Origin: Afipia felis ATCC 53690
Lineage (GTDB): Bacteria > Pseudomonadota > Alphaproteobacteria > Rhizobiales > Xanthobacteraceae
Assembly (NCBI RefSeq): GCF_000314735.2
Contig: NZ_KB375270.1
Location: 4,031,225-4,095,224 of the forward strand
Length of the DNA: 64,000 bases
Direction of reading: 5' to 3'
Shown here: piece by piece, positions 23,224 through 33,131 of the stretch
Layout: the number at the start of each line of letters is the position of its first letter
Position numbering within the stretch: the stretch's first letter is position 1
Made by a program: the position numbers and the translations under genes
The notes under the pieces: generated by a model
What the model saw: only the letters and a program-made list of their open reading frames with translations
Told to the model about the DNA's origin: nothing
Databases searched by the model: none

Positions 23224-23379
23224 CCGGCCTTCTTAAATGCGCTCTCTTCCGCAGGCGAGCGATTTCTCTCGCTGGGGATGGTCACAGGGCGGTTATTGTT
23301 CGTTCATCTTCGCTATGATCCACTGGCGGGAACGGCGTTTCCGGACGTTTCCGGCCTTGCGGCCGCTTGCGGAGTTGTC

Positions 23380-25647
23380 ATGACCTCCCCGTCACCGGCC
23401 GATGCGGCATCGCCCGCCGCGCGCAACCGCATTGTGCTTGCGATCTACACCGCGACGATTTTTCTGAGCGCACTGCTGCTATTTTCGGTGCAGCCGCTGT
23501 TCACGAAAATGGTGCTGCCGCGGCTCGGCGGCTCGCCCGCGGTGTGGTCGGTGGCGATGGTATTCTTCCAGTCGCTGCTGCTCGGCGGCTACGCCTACGC
23601 ACACGTCCTGATGACCCTGAAAAGCCGGACGGCGCCGGTCGTTGTTCATCTCATCTTGCTGGTGATCGCATTTACGTTCCTGCCACTGTCGATCTCCGCA
23701 GGGTGGGCGGAGCCGCCTGCGAGCGGCTATGCCTTCTGGCTGCTCGGCCTGTTCGGGGTCTCGATAGGCCTGCCGTTTTTCGCGCTTGCCGCCAACAATC
23801 CGATGCTGCAGGCGTGGTTCGTACGCACCGGCCATCCGGACGGGCCGGATCCGTACTTCCTTTACGCTTCCTCGAATATCGGCAGCTTCCTCGCTCTGCT
23901 GTCCTACCCGGTGCTGCTGGAGCCGATGCTGACGTTGCGCGCGCAGAACGTACTCTGGACTGTGGGCTACGGTCTTCTGATCCTGCTGATCGGCGCTTGC
24001 GGTGTGCTGCTGTTGCGCGCGCCGCCAATGGCCATTGTTTCGGGCGAGAGCGACGCGACTGCGCCCGCGCCGACATGGCTGCAATGGGGGCGGTGGGTGT
24101 TTCTCGCCGCCGTTCCCTCCGGGCTGCTGATCGCGGTCACCGCCCATATCTCGACGGACGTTGCGGCGGCGCCGCTGCTGTGGGTGCTACCGCTGTCGCT
24201 TTATCTGCTGACATGGGTGCTGGTGTTCCAGTCGCGGCCGCTGCTGCCGCATCGCTGGATGCTGAAGCTGCAGCCGCTTGCCATTGCAGGTGTCGTGTTG
24301 CTGCTGGCAATCGGCGGCGAGCAGAACCTGCTGCTGACGCTTGGCGGCCATCAGCTTTGTTTCTTCATTATCGCGATGGCGTCCCATGGCGAACTGGCGC
24401 GCACCCGCCCGCCGGCGCGTTATCTCACCGGGTTTTATGTGGCGCTGTCGTTCGGCGGCATGATCGGGGGCCTGTTCGCGGGACTGGTCGCGCCGTTCAC
24501 CTTCTCATGGATCGCCGAGTATCCGATCCTGTTGGCGCTGGCGGCCCTGTGCCGCCCGTGGCAGCCGTCGCGGCGCGGGGCGATATTGCTCTGGCTCGCA
24601 GCCGTGGTGGCCGCGCTGGTGTTGATCGCGCTGGCGTATCGCACGGATGCCGCGGAAGTGTTTCTCGAAAGCTGGCGTGTCTGGGCGATCGGTTCGCTCG
24701 CAGCCATTGCCGCGTTGCTGGTCGTCGTGATGCGACTCGATCGCCTTCAGTTCGCTGTGCTGGTGGCGCTCGGCCTCGTGCTGGTGCGGGTCTATCCGCT
24801 GGACGAGGGACGCGTGGAGACCGTGCGCAGTTTCTTCGGCGTGCACAAGATCGTGGTGACGCCGGGCGGGCAATATCACGTGCTGATGCACGGCACGACG
24901 ATCCATGGCGCGGAAAAATTCAAGGCGGATGACGGCACGCCGCTGACGGGCCGGCCGGAGCCGATCAGCTATTATTACAAGGACGGTGGTATCGGCCGCG
25001 CCATTGCGGCGATCCGCGCGCGCAAGGGGGCGCCGTTGCGGGTGGCGGCGATCGGCCTCGGCGCGGGCACGCTCGCCTGTCAGGCGAAGCCCGGCGAGAC
25101 GTGGAAGTTTTTCGAGATCGACCAGACCATGGTCGACACTGCCCGCAACCCGAAATACTTCACCTATCTGTCGGCCTGCATGCCGGACATCAAGCCGGTG
25201 ATCGGAGACGCGCGGCTGACCTTCGCGCGCGAGCCGGATGCGGCTTACGATCTCATCATCGTTGATGCTTATTCATCGGATGCGATCCCGATTCATCTGG
25301 CAACGAAAGAGGCGATGGCGATCTACAAGGCCAAGCTCGCGCCGGGTGGCGCTGTGGTGATGCATGTCTCGAACCGGCATCTGGAGCTGGCCAGCGTTGT
25401 GGTCGGCATCGCCGACGCCAACGGGCTGACGAGCTGGATCTACAACGAGGACAGTGGCCGCGACGCCGAATACATCTTCACCACGAATGTTGTTGTGTCG
25501 GCGCGCAAGCCGGAGGATGTCGGCGCGCTGGCATCGGATAACGTCTGGCAACCTACGCCGCCGACGCCCGGGCAGCGGGTGTGGACCGACGATTACTCGA
25601 ACGTGCTGGGCGCGGTGTACCGCCGTCTTCGCGATGGGGATAATTGA
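23380..25647 (+). CDS. Membrane protein fused to a spermidine-synthase-like domain
   Basis: From ATG 23380 (GGAG 6 nt upstream) the protein has 755 residues. The first two thirds hold many hydrophobic segments, starting IVLAIYTATIFLSALLLFSVQPLF and PRLGGSPAVWSVAMVFFQSL, as in proteins annotated fused MFS/spermidine synthase. The C-terminal third is a Rossmann aminopropyltransferase-like domain with AIGLGAGTLACQAKPGE, EIDQTMVDTARNPKYF and LIIVDAYSSDAIPIHL (about 624-639); the aspartates in the last match the catalytic position of polyamine synthases. The substrate is unknown; real spermidine synthesis is not shown. The frame is open upstream to 23278 without a ribosome binding site. Confidence 0.88.
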   Translation: MTSPSPADAASPAARNRIVLAIYTATIFLSALLLFSVQPLFTKMVLPRLGGSPAVWSVAMVFFQSLLLGGYAYAHVLMTLKSRTAPVVVHLILLVIAFTFLPLSISAGWAEPPASGYAFWLLGLFGVSIGLPFFALAANNPMLQAWFVRTGHPDGPDPYFLYASSNIGSFLALLSYPVLLEPMLTLRAQNVLWTVGYGLLILLIGACGVLLLRAPPMAIVSGESDATAPAPTWLQWGRWVFLAAVPSGLLIAVTAHISTDVAAAPLLWVLPLSLYLLTWVLVFQSRPLLPHRWMLKLQPLAIAGVVLLLAIGGEQNLLLTLGGHQLCFFIIAMASHGELARTRPPARYLTGFYVALSFGGMIGGLFAGLVAPFTFSWIAEYPILLALAALCRPWQPSRRGAILLWLAAVVAALVLIALAYRTDAAEVFLESWRVWAIGSLAAIAALLVVVMRLDRLQFAVLVALGLVLVRVYPLDEGRVETVRSFFGVHKIVVTPGGQYHVLMHGTTIHGAEKFKADDGTPLTGRPEPISYYYKDGGIGRAIAAIRARKGAPLRVAAIGLGAGTLACQAKPGETWKFFEIDQTMVDTARNPKYFTYLSACMPDIKPVIGDARLTFAREPDAAYDLIIVDAYSSDAIPIHLATKEAMAIYKAKLAPGGAVVMHVSNRHLELASVVVGIADANGLTSWIYNEDSGRDAEYIFTTNVVVSARKPEDVGALASDNVWQPTPPTPGQRVWTDDYSNVLGAVYRRLRDGDN

Positions 25648-25674
25648 CCCGCTGTCGAGATGTGTCGTCAGGCC

Positions 25675-26466
25675 TCAGTCGTCGTCATCGTTTCCGAACA
25701 GCGGGCGATAGGAGCGGCGCTGATAGTAACGCGATCCATCGCCCTGGGCATAGTTATTGTCATAGTCGCGGCTATAGCGCGGATCGATGTAGATGCGTCG
25801 GGTCGGATCGCGCGGATCGGGTGCGGATGCGCCGCCGCGATATCCGTTGTTGCCGTAATTATAGTAAGGCTGACGCTGCACCTGCTGCTGATAGGAATCG
25901 CCACCGGGGCGGTCGTACATCGCGCCGGGCGCGACGCGCTGTGGCATCGTATCCACGGGCTGATCCGCGCTGGCGTCGGCATCGAGCATCCCACCACGGC
26001 TGGCCACATTGCGCTGGGTGCGTGCCAATGCAACCCGCGACGAGCCGGTGAGGTGAACGGTGGTTTTCAGCAGGCCTTCCTTCTTGACCAGATTCCACAG
26101 CGTCGTCGCGTTGGCGCGCGACAGCCTCACGCAGCCGTGCGAGACCGGCATGCCAAGACTTCTGACGGAATCGGTGCCGTGGATGGCGTGGCCCTGCTTG
26201 GTGAAGAAGATCGAATGCGGCATCGGCGCATCGTCGAACTCTTTCGAGAAGTGATTTTCTTCCATGCGGAAGGTCTGGAATTTTCCGTCCGGCGTCTCAT
26301 GCGTGGGATTGCCGCTCGACACCGGCCAGCGATAGAGCACCTGCCCATCGACCATGACGGTCATCTGCTGGATGTCCTTGTTGACCTCGATGTCGACCGC
26401 CGCACGCGCCATTGAGGCGCTCGCCGCCATGAACAGCGCCGCAACGGGAATGACAATTTTACGCAT
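25675..26466 (-). CDS. Secreted L,D-transpeptidase (YkuD domain)
   Basis: L,D-transpeptidases make 3-3 crosslinks or attach proteins to peptidoglycan in the periplasm. The 263-residue protein has a signal peptide (MRKIVIPVAALFMAASASMARA, cleavage near residue 22) and a YkuD domain directly after it. The catalytic motif is SHGCVRL at 109-115 with nucleophile Cys112, and the upstream HGT is at 96-98. The last 110 residues are low-complexity, rich in Tyr, Asn, Arg, Asp and Gly, ending in a run of Asp. The start ATG 26466 fits the signal peptide. It is divergent from the glycine/histidine-rich gene. Confidence 0.93.
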   Translation of the reverse strand: MRKIVIPVAALFMAASASMARAAVDIEVNKDIQQMTVMVDGQVLYRWPVSSGNPTHETPDGKFQTFRMEENHFSKEFDDAPMPHSIFFTKQGHAIHGTDSVRSLGMPVSHGCVRLSRANATTLWNLVKKEGLLKTTVHLTGSSRVALARTQRNVASRGGMLDADASADQPVDTMPQRVAPGAMYDRPGGDSYQQQVQRQPYYNYGNNGYRGGASAPDPRDPTRRIYIDPRYSRDYDNNYAQGDGSRYYQRRSYRPLFGNDDDD

Positions 26467-26683
26467 TTTACCGATCTCCAGCGGCCGGGTGCCAGGTGGC
26501 CGATACTGCCTTGGACGTAAGTGCTGAAGATGGCTTTTTCCAGCGGGACAAAGATAGATGTGAGAACACGCGGCTCAACGGAATGATCCGTTAACCGCGT
26601 TGACGTTTGCGTGAAACCTTGGCGCGGTTAGGGCGTTGATATGGCGTCGTTCATTTGCCTCCTTTCAACATGAGAGACCCAAA

Positions 26684-26998
26684 ATGAAAGCAGTGACCTC
26701 CGCCGTTCAACCGGCCAATCGAACTTTTGCGTGGGCCTCGGCCCTGGCGCTTCTGATGCTGCTCGCGGCGCCGCTGGCCGGGCATGCGCAGGGCATCATT
26801 GGCGGCGCTGAAGAAGGTGTACATCGCGGCAATCGTGCCGCAGGGCCGGTCGGCGGCGTCGTGGGTGGTGCGATCGGCGCAGGTGTCGGTGGTGCGGTCG
26901 GCGCCGTTAATGGCGTAATCGGCAGACCCAGTCGGCACTATCACAATCGGCGTTATCATCGCAGCCGTCACTATCATCATCGCCGTCATCGCTACTGA
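26684..26998 (+). CDS. Small exported protein with glycine zipper and His/Arg/Tyr tail
   Basis: A 104-residue protein. Residues 1-35 look like a signal peptide ending near AGHAQG; residues 55-78 form a glycine-zipper-like stretch (GGVVGGAIGAGVGGAVGAV); the last 25 residues are almost only His, Arg, Tyr and Ser, with repeated HYH and RRYH patterns. Such proteins are common in Bradyrhizobiaceae without known function; the tail could bind metal, which is inference. ATG 26684 is chosen because it begins the signal peptide; TTG 26636 is open upstream but unlikely. A strong bidirectional terminator follows 12 nt after the stop. Confidence 0.75.
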   Translation: MKAVTSAVQPANRTFAWASALALLMLLAAPLAGHAQGIIGGAEEGVHRGNRAAGPVGGVVGGAIGAGVGGAVGAVNGVIGRPSRHYHNRRYHRSRHYHHRRHRY

Positions 26999-27010
26999 GC
27001 GTGATGACCC

Positions 27011-27053
27011 AAATATAAAACGGAGCCGGTCGAACCGGCTCCGTTTTATATTT
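27011..27053. terminator. Bidirectional rho-independent terminator, 20-bp perfect stem
   Basis: Arms 27011-27030 and 27034-27053 are perfectly complementary with a 3-nt loop. The A-rich left flank and T-rich right flank make it functional in both directions, for the convergent gene at 26684 and the permease gene ending at 27071. Confidence 0.92.
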
Positions 27054-27070
27054 GTGATATGCGGTAGCGA

Positions 27071-28570
27071 TCAGCTGTGCACTGGCGTTGCGGCTCTTGG
27101 AGCGGTAACCGACAGAATGGCGCTGATCACGACCACGACGGCGACATTCAAGATCACCGCGCCAAGGCCGACATAGAACGAATAGGTGTCGCCGCCGAAG
27201 GTCAACGACGCAAGCGGCTTGAGGCCTTGCCCGTGGTTGAAGGCGACCCACGAACCCCAGCCGATGCCGCTGGCCCAGCCAAGCAGCAGCGCGCTGGGGC
27301 GGAACCAGTTGGTTTTGAGGCCGAACACCACCGCTGGGAAGGTCTGGAGAATCCAAAGGCCTCCGAGCAATTGCAGGTCCAGCGCGAACTTTGTCGGCAG
27401 GAACAGAATGAATGCCAGCGCGCCGACCTTGACCACCAGCGAGGTGATCTTGGCGACATGGGCTTCACCCGGATGGTCGATGTTCGGATTGATGAACGTC
27501 TTCCACACATTGCGGGTGAAGAGGTTGGCCGCGCCGATGCTCATCACCGCGGCCGGAACAAGTGCGCCGATGCCGATGGCGGCGAAGGCGAAGCCTGCGA
27601 ACCATGACGGGAAGAGCGTGTTGAACAGGGCCGGGACGACATCCGTCGCGGATGCGACCTTCACATTCGCGGCGTAGGCCATATAGCCGAGCAATGCGAT
27701 CAGGCCGAGCAGCAACGTATAGGCCGGCAGCAGCACCGCATTCTTGCGGATGGTGTCGGCCGATTTCGAGGCGAACACGCCGGTCAGCGTGTGCGGATAC
27801 ATAAACGCGGCCAGTGCCGAGCCCAGAGCCAGAGACGCATAAGGGAGGATCTGTTCTGGCTTCAGTGTGAGGCCGGTCGCACCGCCCTTGGCAGCGAAGG
27901 CATTGCCCGCAGCCTCGAACACCGCGCCGTAACCGCCGACCTTGGCCGGAACGATCACCACCGCCACCAACACCACGATGTAGATCATGATGTCCTTGAC
28001 GAAGGCGATCAGCGCGGGCGCGCGCAGGCCGGAGCTGTAGGTGTACAACGCCAGGATGACGAAGGCCGCTGTGAGCGGGATTTCACCGGTCAGTCCCATC
28101 GCCTTGATGACGGCGCCCATGCCGACGAGTTGGAGGGCAATGTAGGGCATTGTGGCGGCAATGCCGGTCAGTGCGACCGCGAGTTCGAGTGCGCGCGATC
28201 CGGAGGTGCCGCGTACGACATCGGCCGCGGTGACGTGGCCGTTCTTATGCGCGTTCTTCCAGACCAGCGGCATGATGACGAACACGATCGGGTAGACGAT
28301 GATTGTGTAGGGCAGCGCGAAGAAGCCGTAGGCGCCGACAGCGTAAACGACCGCCGGAACGGCAATCACGGTATAGGCAGTGTAGAAGTCCCCGCCGACG
28401 AGAAACCAGGTGATCCAGGTGCCGAACTGGCGTCCGCCGAGGCCCCATTCGTCGAGATGGCTGGAGACGTCGCCGCGCTTCCAGTTGGCCGCCATGAATC
28501 CCATGACGGTGACGAGAAGAAAGAAAAAGATGAATACGGCTGCAGCCGTCCAATCGATGTGCGTGCTCAT
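27071..28570 (-). CDS. mctP: Sodium:solute symporter family permease, MctP-type monocarboxylate transporter
   Basis: A 499-residue membrane protein of the SSS family with about thirteen helices. The segment DEWGLGGRQFGTWITWFLVGGDFYTAYT and the later SLALGSALAAFMYPHTLTG are typical of the monocarboxylate uptake permease MctP described in Rhizobium leguminosarum. Substrates would be pyruvate, lactate, propionate or similar; this is by homology only. The start ATG 28570 has GGGA upstream; TTG 28576 is an alternative. The partner DUF3311 gene lies 27 nt upstream on the same strand, the usual arrangement for this permease. Confidence 0.85.
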   Translation of the reverse strand: MSTHIDWTAAAVFIFFFLLVTVMGFMAANWKRGDVSSHLDEWGLGGRQFGTWITWFLVGGDFYTAYTVIAVPAVVYAVGAYGFFALPYTIIVYPIVFVIMPLVWKNAHKNGHVTAADVVRGTSGSRALELAVALTGIAATMPYIALQLVGMGAVIKAMGLTGEIPLTAAFVILALYTYSSGLRAPALIAFVKDIMIYIVVLVAVVIVPAKVGGYGAVFEAAGNAFAAKGGATGLTLKPEQILPYASLALGSALAAFMYPHTLTGVFASKSADTIRKNAVLLPAYTLLLGLIALLGYMAYAANVKVASATDVVPALFNTLFPSWFAGFAFAAIGIGALVPAAVMSIGAANLFTRNVWKTFINPNIDHPGEAHVAKITSLVVKVGALAFILFLPTKFALDLQLLGGLWILQTFPAVVFGLKTNWFRPSALLLGWASGIGWGSWVAFNHGQGLKPLASLTFGGDTYSFYVGLGAVILNVAVVVVISAILSVTAPRAATPVHS

Positions 28571-28597
28571 GGTCAATCCCTGATTTTCTGAAATGGG

Positions 28598-28774
28598 TCA
28601 GGCTTCGTCGCGCGGCATCGAGCGGTAGACGAGCCAGATCAGCAGGGAGGTCAGCGGGACCCAGGCGAGCTGATACCAGTAGAAAAAGGGAAAGCCGAAG
28701 AGGACGGGGTCGTGGAAGTTGTAGAACGGGACCCAGAGAAGGCCGATGAACGGCAGGAGGAGGAGAAATTTCAT
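28598..28774 (-). CDS. DUF3311 small membrane protein, partner of the permease
   Basis: From ATG 28774 (GGAGG about 6 nt upstream) this encodes 58 residues with two hydrophobic helices (LLLLPFIGLLWVPFYNF and FYWYQLAWVPLTSLLIWLVY). The pattern matches DUF3311, small proteins regularly encoded just before SSS-family monocarboxylate permeases and thought to be an accessory subunit. A 72-residue frame from 28816 lacks a ribosome binding site. It is co-directional with and 27 nt before the permease gene. Confidence 0.88.
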   Translation of the reverse strand: MKFLLLLPFIGLLWVPFYNFHDPVLFGFPFFYWYQLAWVPLTSLLIWLVYRSMPRDEA

Positions 28775-28901
28775 GATGAGCCTCCAGAAGGCATGTGCGA
28801 CAAATTGTCTTATCACAACGGCCTAGTGGAGCGCACAGTACTTAAGTCCGACGGTAATGGGCTACATTGGTTCCATTGCCGTTCGCGGGTTGGAGATCAC
28901 C

Positions 28902-29663
28902 TTATCTTTTAAGGCGATAGCCGGTTTTGAAGATCCACCAGATCACGCCCATGCTGAGAAGCAGGAAGACGAGGATCATTCCGACGCTGAGATAGACGCT
29001 GACATCGGCGACCTCGGTGAAGCTCCAGCGGAAGCCGCTGATGAGATAGACCACCGGGTTGAACAGCGTGATGAAGTGCCAGACCGGCGGCAACATGCCG
29101 ATCGAGTAGAAGCTGCCGCCGAGGAATGTCAGCGGCGTCACCACCAGAAGCGGGATCGCCTGCAGCTTCTCGAAACCGTCCGCCCAGATGCCGATGATGA
29201 AGCCGAACAGGCTGAAGGTCAGTGCGGTGAGCACGAGGAAGGTCAGCATCCAGATCGGATGCGCAATCTTCAGCGGCACGAACAGCGCGGCGGTCGCCAG
29301 AATGATGAGGCCGAGCGCGATGGATTTGGTCGCCGCCGCGCCGACATAGCCGAGCACAGCCTCGAAGGCCGACACCGGCGCGGACAACAATTCGTACACG
29401 GTGCCGGTGAATTTCGGGAAGTAGATGCCGAACGACGCGTTGGCGATGCTCTGCGTCAGCACCGAGAGCATGATGAGGCCCGGCACGATGAACGCGCCGT
29501 AGCTGACGCCGTGGATTTCCGGAATCCGCGAGCCGATCGCCGAGCCGAACACGACGAAATACAGCGATGTCGAGATCACCGGCGAGACGACGCTCTGTAA
29601 CAGCGTGCGGAAAGTGCGCGCCATTTCGAACTTGTAGATGGCGATGACGGCGTAAAGGTTCAT
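28902..29663 (-). CDS. ABC-2 type transporter permease
   Basis: A 253-residue integral membrane protein with six hydrophobic segments; it begins with a cytoplasmic [19 protein letters not shown] helix and shows the ABC-2 phrases [18 protein letters not shown] and [16 protein letters not shown]. It pairs with the ATPase gene upstream, whose stop overlaps this ATG by four bases, so the two are coupled. The type resembles YadH/NodJ exporters. The substrate is unknown; drugs or polysaccharide-related compounds are possible from homologues. Confidence 0.92.
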   Translation of the reverse strand: MNLYAVIAIYKFEMARTFRTLLQSVVSPVISTSLYFVVFGSAIGSRIPEIHGVSYGAFIVPGLIMLSVLTQSIANASFGIYFPKFTGTVYELLSAPVSAFEAVLGYVGAAATKSIALGLIILATAALFVPLKIAHPIWMLTFLVLTALTFSLFGFIIGIWADGFEKLQAIPLLVVTPLTFLGGSFYSIGMLPPVWHFITLFNPVVYLISGFRWSFTEVADVSVYLSVGMILVFLLLSMGVIWWIFKTGYRLKR

Positions 29664-30583
29664 GCGCTGTGCACCAGATTCACGAAGATTTCCTCGAGCG
29701 AGGATTGCGTCGTGTTGAGGTCGTTGAAGTTGAGGCCGGAGGCGCGCAAATCGTTCAACAGCGTGGTGATGCCGGTGCGCTCGCTCTTGGTATCGTACGT
29801 GTAGGTCAGTTCCTTGCGGTCGTCCGACAGTTCGAGCGGATAATCGGCAAGCGAGGCGGGGAGGGAGGCGACTGGCTCGTTGAAATGCAGCGTCAGCTGC
29901 TTGCGTCCGAGCTTGCGCATCAGCGTGGCCTTGTCCTCGACCAGAACGATCTCGCCCTTGTTGATGACGCCGACGCGGTCAGCCATTTCCTCGGCTTCCT
30001 CGATGTAGTGCGTGGTCAGGATGATGGTGACGCCGGAATCGCGCAATTCCCGCACCACTTCCCACATCGACTTGCGCAGTTCGACATCGACGCCCGCGGT
30101 CGGTTCGTCGAGAAACAGAATCTGCGGCTCGTGCGCGAGTGCCTTCGCGATCATCACGCGGCGCTTCATGCCACCCGAAAGCGTGATGATCTGGCTCTTG
30201 CGCTTGTCCCACAGTGAGAGGTCTTTCAGAATCTTCTCGATCAGCGCGGTGTTTTTCGGCTTGCCGAACAGACCGCGGCTGAAGGCGGCGGTCGCCATCG
30301 GGGTTTCCCAGGCGTCGGTATGCAATTCCTGCGGCACGAGGCCGATCATCTGACGCGCGGCGCGGTAATCGGTGACGCTGTCGTGGCCGCCGATGGTGAC
30401 GGTGCCTTTGCTCGCCATTGCAAGACCGCAGATCGTGCTGATGAGCGTGGTCTTGCCAGCGCCGTTGGGGCCGAGCAGCGCGAAAATCTCGCCCTGGCGA
30501 ATCTCCAGGTTGATGTTCTTCAGCGCTGTGAAGCCCGACGCATAGGTCTTGGTCAGGTTGGAGACGGTAATGATGGCTGGCAT
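29660..30583 (-). CDS. ABC transporter ATP-binding protein
   Basis: A 307-residue ATPase of the ABC-2 export class (YadG/NodI/CcmA-like). Motifs in order: Walker [15 protein letters not shown] (about 36-49), signature [15 protein letters not shown] (about 139-153), Walker [13 protein letters not shown] and the switch histidine in [17 protein letters not shown]-terminal extension of about 90 residues follows, as is usual in this class. It overlaps the permease gene by four bases. Together they form a complete two-gene exporter. Confidence 0.95.
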   Translation of the reverse strand: MPAIITVSNLTKTYASGFTALKNINLEIRQGEIFALLGPNGAGKTTLISTICGLAMASKGTVTIGGHDSVTDYRAARQMIGLVPQELHTDAWETPMATAAFSRGLFGKPKNTALIEKILKDLSLWDKRKSQIITLSGGMKRRVMIAKALAHEPQILFLDEPTAGVDVELRKSMWEVVRELRDSGVTIILTTHYIEEAEEMADRVGVINKGEIVLVEDKATLMRKLGRKQLTLHFNEPVASLPASLADYPLELSDDRKELTYTYDTKSERTGITTLLNDLRASGLNFNDLNTTQSSLEEIFVNLVHSA

Positions 30584-30674
30584 GCGGATGCGGGGCTCGC
30601 GGGAATGCGGGTCGCGGAGAGATAGAGGCTCGGACAGGTCGAAACAAGAGGTGGGCAGGCGGTTTTGAAGCGCC

Positions 30675-33131
30675 TCAGGCTCGCGTCACGAAGCTGTCGA
30701 TCACCTTCTTCTCGCCTGCTTTGTCGAAGGCGATGGTGAGCTTGTTGCCGTCCACGCGGGCCACGCGGCCGTAGCCGAATTTCTCGTGGAAGACACGCTC
30801 GCCAACACCGAACTCCGAGTCGGTGCCGGTGGATTTCGCGATCAGTTCGCCTTCGATGGTCAGCGGCTTGCGGCCCCGGCCGCCCGCATTGTAGCGCGCG
30901 CCGGTTTCATTGAAGCCGCTGCGGCCGCGGTTGGATTGGGCGCGCTGCCAGCCCGGCGTCGCGTAGCTCGAACCGAAGGACTCGATATTATCGAAGCGCG
31001 AGGAGCCGAAGCCGCCGGCGCCGCCCCATCCGGAGCCACCCTTGGATTCGGCGATCTCGACATGATCGGCCGGCAATTCATCGAGGAAGCGCGAGGGAAT
31101 GGTGGTGGACCATGAACCGTGAATGCGGCGGTTGGTGGCGAAATAGATCATCGCCCGCCTGCGCGCGCGGGTGATGCCGACATGGGCGAGGCGACGTTCT
31201 TCCTCCAGCCCCGCGCGGCCCTGTTCGTCCAGCGCGCGCTGGTGCGGAAACAGGCCTTCTTCCCAGCCGGGCAGGAATACGTTGTCGAATTCGAGCCCCT
31301 TGGCGGAATGCAGCGTCATCACCGACACCGCGTCTTCGTCCGCGCCACCCTCGCGATCCATCACCAGCGAGATATGTTCGAGGAAGCCGTGCAGGTTCTC
31401 GAATTCTTCCATCGAGCGCACGAGTTCTTTCAGGTTCTCCAGCCGGCCCGCGGCGTCCGCGGAACGGTCCTTCTGCCACATCTCGGTGTAGCCGCTCTCG
31501 TCGAGCACGATTTCGGCCAGCTCGGTGTGGGAAATGATCTCGCGCTGCGTGCTCCAGCGGTCGAAACTCGCCAGCAGGTCGCGCAGACTGCCGCGCGCTT
31601 TCGGCTTGATCTCGTCGGTTTCGATGACGGCGCGCGCTGCTTCGGTCAGCGGAATGCGGCGTTTGCGCGCGATGTCGTGCAGCAGTTGCACGGTGGCGTC
31701 GCCAAGGCCGCGCTTCGGCGTGTTGACGATGCGCTCGAAGGCAAGATCGTCGGCGGGCGAATTGATGACGCGCAGATAGGCCAGCGCGTCGCGGATTTCC
31801 GCCCGCTCGTAGAAGCGCGGGCCGCCGATGACGCGATAGGGCAGGCCGAGCGTGACGAAGCGGTCTTCGAACTCGCGCATCTGGAACGAGGCGCGCACCA
31901 GAATGGCGATCTCGTTGAGCTTCTGCCCCGCGCGCTGCAACTGCTCGATCTCCTCGCCGATCGAGCGGGCTTCTTCCTCCGAGTCCCATGAGCCGGTGAC
32001 GGTGACCTTCTCGCCGTCGACATCCTCGGTGCGCAGCGTCTTGCCGAGGCGGCCTTCATTGTGCGCGATGAGATGCGAGGCGGCGGCGAGGATGTGGCCG
32101 GTGGAGCGGTAGTTGCGCTCCAGTCGCACGACCTTCGCGCCGGGGAAGTCGTGCTCGAAGCGCAGGATGTTGTCGACTTCCGCGCCGCGCCAGCCATAGA
32201 TCGACTGGTCGTCGTCACCGACGCAGCAGATGTTTTTGGGATTCGTCATTCCGGGATGCGCCGCAGCCGCGGACCCGGAATCCAGAGATGGTTGTCCCGG
32301 AATGGCGGGTGGCTGAGACGGCGCCTGAGCCAGCAAACGCAGCCACAGATACTGCGCGACGTTGGTGTCCTGATATTCGTCCACCAGAATGTATTTGAAA
32401 CGGTGCTGATACTGCCGCAGCACGTCCGGGTGCTCGCGGAAGACGCGGATGTTTTCCAGCAGCAGGTCGCCGAAGTCGGCGGCGTTGAGAATCTTCAGCC
32501 GCTCCTGATAGGCGGTGTAGAGCTTGCCGCCCTTGCCGTTGCCGAACACCGACGCTTCGCCGGACGGCACCTGCGACGGCGTGAGCCCGCGATTCTTCCA
32601 GCCGTCGATCAATCCGGCGAGCATGCGCGCGGGCCAGCGCTTGTCGTCGATGCCTTCCGCCTGCAGCAATTGCTTCAGCAGACGAATCTGGTCGTCGACA
32701 TCGAGCACGGTGAAGTTCGACTTCAGCTGCGCGAGTTCGGCATGCATGCGCAGGATGCGCCCGGCGATGGAATGGAAGGTGCCGAGCCACGGCATGCCTT
32801 CGACCGTCTGGCCGAGCATTTCGCCGAGCCGGTGCTTCATCTCGCGCGCGGCCTTGTTGGTGAAGGTCACCGACAGGATTTCGAACGGCCGGGCGCGGCC
32901 CTGACTGAGGATATGGGCGATGCGCGAGGTGAGCACGCGCGTCTTGCCGGTGCCCGCGCCTGCCAGCACCAGCACGGGACCATCCAGCGTCTCCACCGCT
33001 TCGCGCTGTTCTGGATTGAGCGCGCTCAGATATTGCGGCGCTGCTGCCGCGCGGGCGCGCGCAGCTATGCCGCCAGCGGCAGGCTGGTGGGCAGGTGCAT
33101 CGGCAAACGGTCGGCGGACAGGTTCGGTCAT
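30675..33131 (-). CDS. uvrD: UvrD/PcrA-type DNA helicase with an in-frame repeat insertion
   Basis: Superfamily 1A 3'-5' helicase acting in nucleotide-excision and mismatch repair. From ATG 33131 it has 818 residues (GTG 33149 adds six). Motifs: Walker A AGAGTGKT at 57-64, [20 protein letters not shown] near 251-257, [13 protein letters not shown] near 304-316, [10 protein letters not shown], and late [14 protein letters not shown] and [15 protein letters not shown]. Between motifs II and III, residues about 270-297 (Pro/Ser/Ala-rich, including [17 protein letters not shown]) have no counterpart in UvrD proteins I know and coincide with a palindromic DNA repeat. The C-terminus has a Gly/Ser-rich linker and a Tudor-like PcrA end ([20 protein letters not shown]). 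Confidence 0.94.
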   Translation of the reverse strand: MTEPVRRPFADAPAHQPAAGGIAARARAAAAPQYLSALNPEQREAVETLDGPVLVLAGAGTGKTRVLTSRIAHILSQGRARPFEILSVTFTNKAAREMKHRLGEMLGQTVEGMPWLGTFHSIAGRILRMHAELAQLKSNFTVLDVDDQIRLLKQLLQAEGIDDKRWPARMLAGLIDGWKNRGLTPSQVPSGEASVFGNGKGGKLYTAYQERLKILNAADFGDLLLENIRVFREHPDVLRQYQHRFKYILVDEYQDTNVAQYLWLRLLAQAPSQPPAIPGQPSLDSGSAAAAHPGMTNPKNICCVGDDDQSIYGWRGAEVDNILRFEHDFPGAKVVRLERNYRSTGHILAAASHLIAHNEGRLGKTLRTEDVDGEKVTVTGSWDSEEEARSIGEEIEQLQRAGQKLNEIAILVRASFQMREFEDRFVTLGLPYRVIGGPRFYERAEIRDALAYLRVINSPADDLAFERIVNTPKRGLGDATVQLLHDIARKRRIPLTEAARAVIETDEIKPKARGSLRDLLASFDRWSTQREIISHTELAEIVLDESGYTEMWQKDRSADAAGRLENLKELVRSMEEFENLHGFLEHISLVMDREGGADEDAVSVMTLHSAKGLEFDNVFLPGWEEGLFPHQRALDEQGRAGLEEERRLAHVGITRARRRAMIYFATNRRIHGSWSTTIPSRFLDELPADHVEIAESKGGSGWGGAGGFGSSRFDNIESFGSSYATPGWQRAQSNRGRSGFNETGARYNAGGRGRKPLTIEGELIAKSTGTDSEFGVGERVFHEKFGYGRVARVDGNKLTIAFDKAGEKKVIDSFVTRA
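32247..32304. repeat. Dispersed palindromic repeat inserted in the helicase coding sequence
   Basis: The element is bounded by perfect 10-bp inverted repeats CATTCCGGGA (32247-32256) and TCCCGGAATG (32295-32304), with an inner copy CCCGGAAT at 32274-32281. The form ATTCCGGG...CCCGGAATCC resembles the abundant intergenic palindromes of Bradyrhizobium and Rhodopseudomonas genomes, from memory. It is read in frame through the uvrD gene and encodes part of the extra segment between helicase motifs II and III. I saw no second copy in this window. Confidence 0.7.
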
